From assembly GCA_946411565.1 (NCBI GenBank), contig CAMKEM010000030.1, forward strand, positions 1-35,734: DNA of 35,734 bases, given 5' to 3'. Shown here piece after piece: positions 35,435 to 35,734 of this stretch; within the stretch, counting starts at the first letter, position 1, and each line of letters starts with the position of its first letter. The notes below the pieces were generated by a model. That model saw only the letters and a program-made list of their open reading frames with translations, did no database searches and was not told where the DNA came from. The stretch is from an uncultured Prevotellaceae bacterium. Lineage in GTDB: Bacteria > Bacteroidota > Bacteroidia > Bacteroidales > Bacteroidaceae. The position numbers and the translations under genes were made by a program.

Positions 35435-35599
35435 CATAACAATATCTGTTTCCGAAAATTTAACAAAGAAAAAAAATCCTAGTTCTTCTATACTTTCTAT
35501 AATCTCTAGCTCATCTATATTAGCCAGATAAACTAAAATCTCCTTCTTCCTTTATGGTATTCCTTCTTTCACATCCCCTCTATGCGTACAAGTGTATCT

Positions 35600-35655
35600 A
35601 CTCCCCCTAGAGGGGGTGAGGGGGGAGCTCTCCCTTTGGGAGGGTCTGGGCAGGC
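35600..35655. repeat. GC-rich palindromic element after the rRNA operon
   Basis: CTCCCCCTAGAGGGGGTGAG and CTCTCCCTTTGGGAGGGTCT hairpins side by side. It lies just past the 5S terminator and resembles 8874-8986. Confidence 0.65.
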
Positions 35656-35658
35656 TAC

Positions 35659-35692
35659 AAAAAAAGAGCCTCAGAAATAATTCTGAAGCTCT
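35659..35692 (-). terminator. intrinsic terminator of the rRNA operon
   Basis: On the minus strand the stem AGAGCTTCAGAA / TTCTGAGGCTCT (35681-35692 with 35665-35676) is followed by seven T's. It lies 13 bp after the 5S rRNA end. Confidence 0.9.
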
Positions 35693-35705
35693 CTTGTTAG
35701 AAAGG

Positions 35706-35734
35706 AGGCGGCTACCTACTCTCCCGCATTGCAT
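35706..35734 (-). rRNA. rrf: 5S ribosomal RNA, 3' end only
   Basis: The minus strand reads ATGCAATGCGGGAGAGTAGG then TAGCCGCCT, the conserved 3' part of Bacteroidota 5S rRNA. The gene continues beyond the window edge. Confidence 0.88.

Overview
The window looks like a chromosomal segment from a Bacteroidales bacterium, most likely Prevotellaceae (Prevotella/Segatella-like). The reasons are the Bacteroidota promoter signature (TTTG, about 19-21 nt, TAnnTTTG) upstream of many genes, weak Shine-Dalgarno signals, the Bacteroides-type thiamine loci, a TonB receptor without a SusD partner, and a secreted M64-family peptidase. The genus is an inference from gene content. No phage, plasmid, IS transposase, CRISPR array or tRNA was recognised. 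The last 29 bases are the 3' end of a 5S rRNA, so an rRNA operon lies just beyond the right edge and reads leftwards.

Layout. 1-1007 is gene-free and packed with palindromes and inverted repeats. 1084-1746 is a Lys/Ala-rich protein. 2107-2985 is a secreted CE1-like esterase. 3311-10312 is a minus-strand operon of TolC, MacA-like adaptor, ABC ATPase, MacB-like permease, LytS-type kinase and LytTR regulator. A short divergent gene for a 50-residue peptide (10762-10914), with its own promoter and a 20-bp-stem terminator, sits next to it. 11025-13476 holds a hydrolase whose nucleophile is replaced by Ala and a secreted protein of unknown function. 14229-16292 is a padR-pspC pair under a palindromic operator. 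16704-17591 is an Rpn/PD-(D/E)XK gene, 17694-19271 a pectate lyase, 19549-19722 a histone H1-like peptide, and 19929-20251 a frameshifted L-rhamnose mutarotase.

20217-31528 is a thiamine region. The minus-strand operon thiS-thiE-thiG-thiC-thiF-thiH-tenI/thiE-like-thiD makes thiamine phosphate de novo. A divergent plus-strand operon (TonB receptor, PnuT, thiamine pyrophosphokinase) imports thiamine and pyrophosphorylates it. Each half has its own TPP riboswitch, and the two leaders start from promoter segments that are 17-bp identical and inverted. Then come prmC, a long repeat-rich gap, an M64 peptidase lipoprotein and a DUF554 membrane protein.

The most unusual property is the non-coding DNA. 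At least four kinds of structured repeat fill the gaps: (a) GC-rich paired palindromes between co-directional genes, which sometimes encode the last residues of the upstream gene; (b) short spacers made of degenerate 7-nt words in opposite orientations; (c) large composite elements with a pyrimidine-rich then purine-rich module and an inverted-repeat module built from a locus-specific word; (d) six-hairpin REP-like clusters. The best candidates for something undescribed are class (c), the 7-nt periodicity of class (b), and the 50-residue peptide gene beside a MacAB-TolC exporter with its own two-component system.
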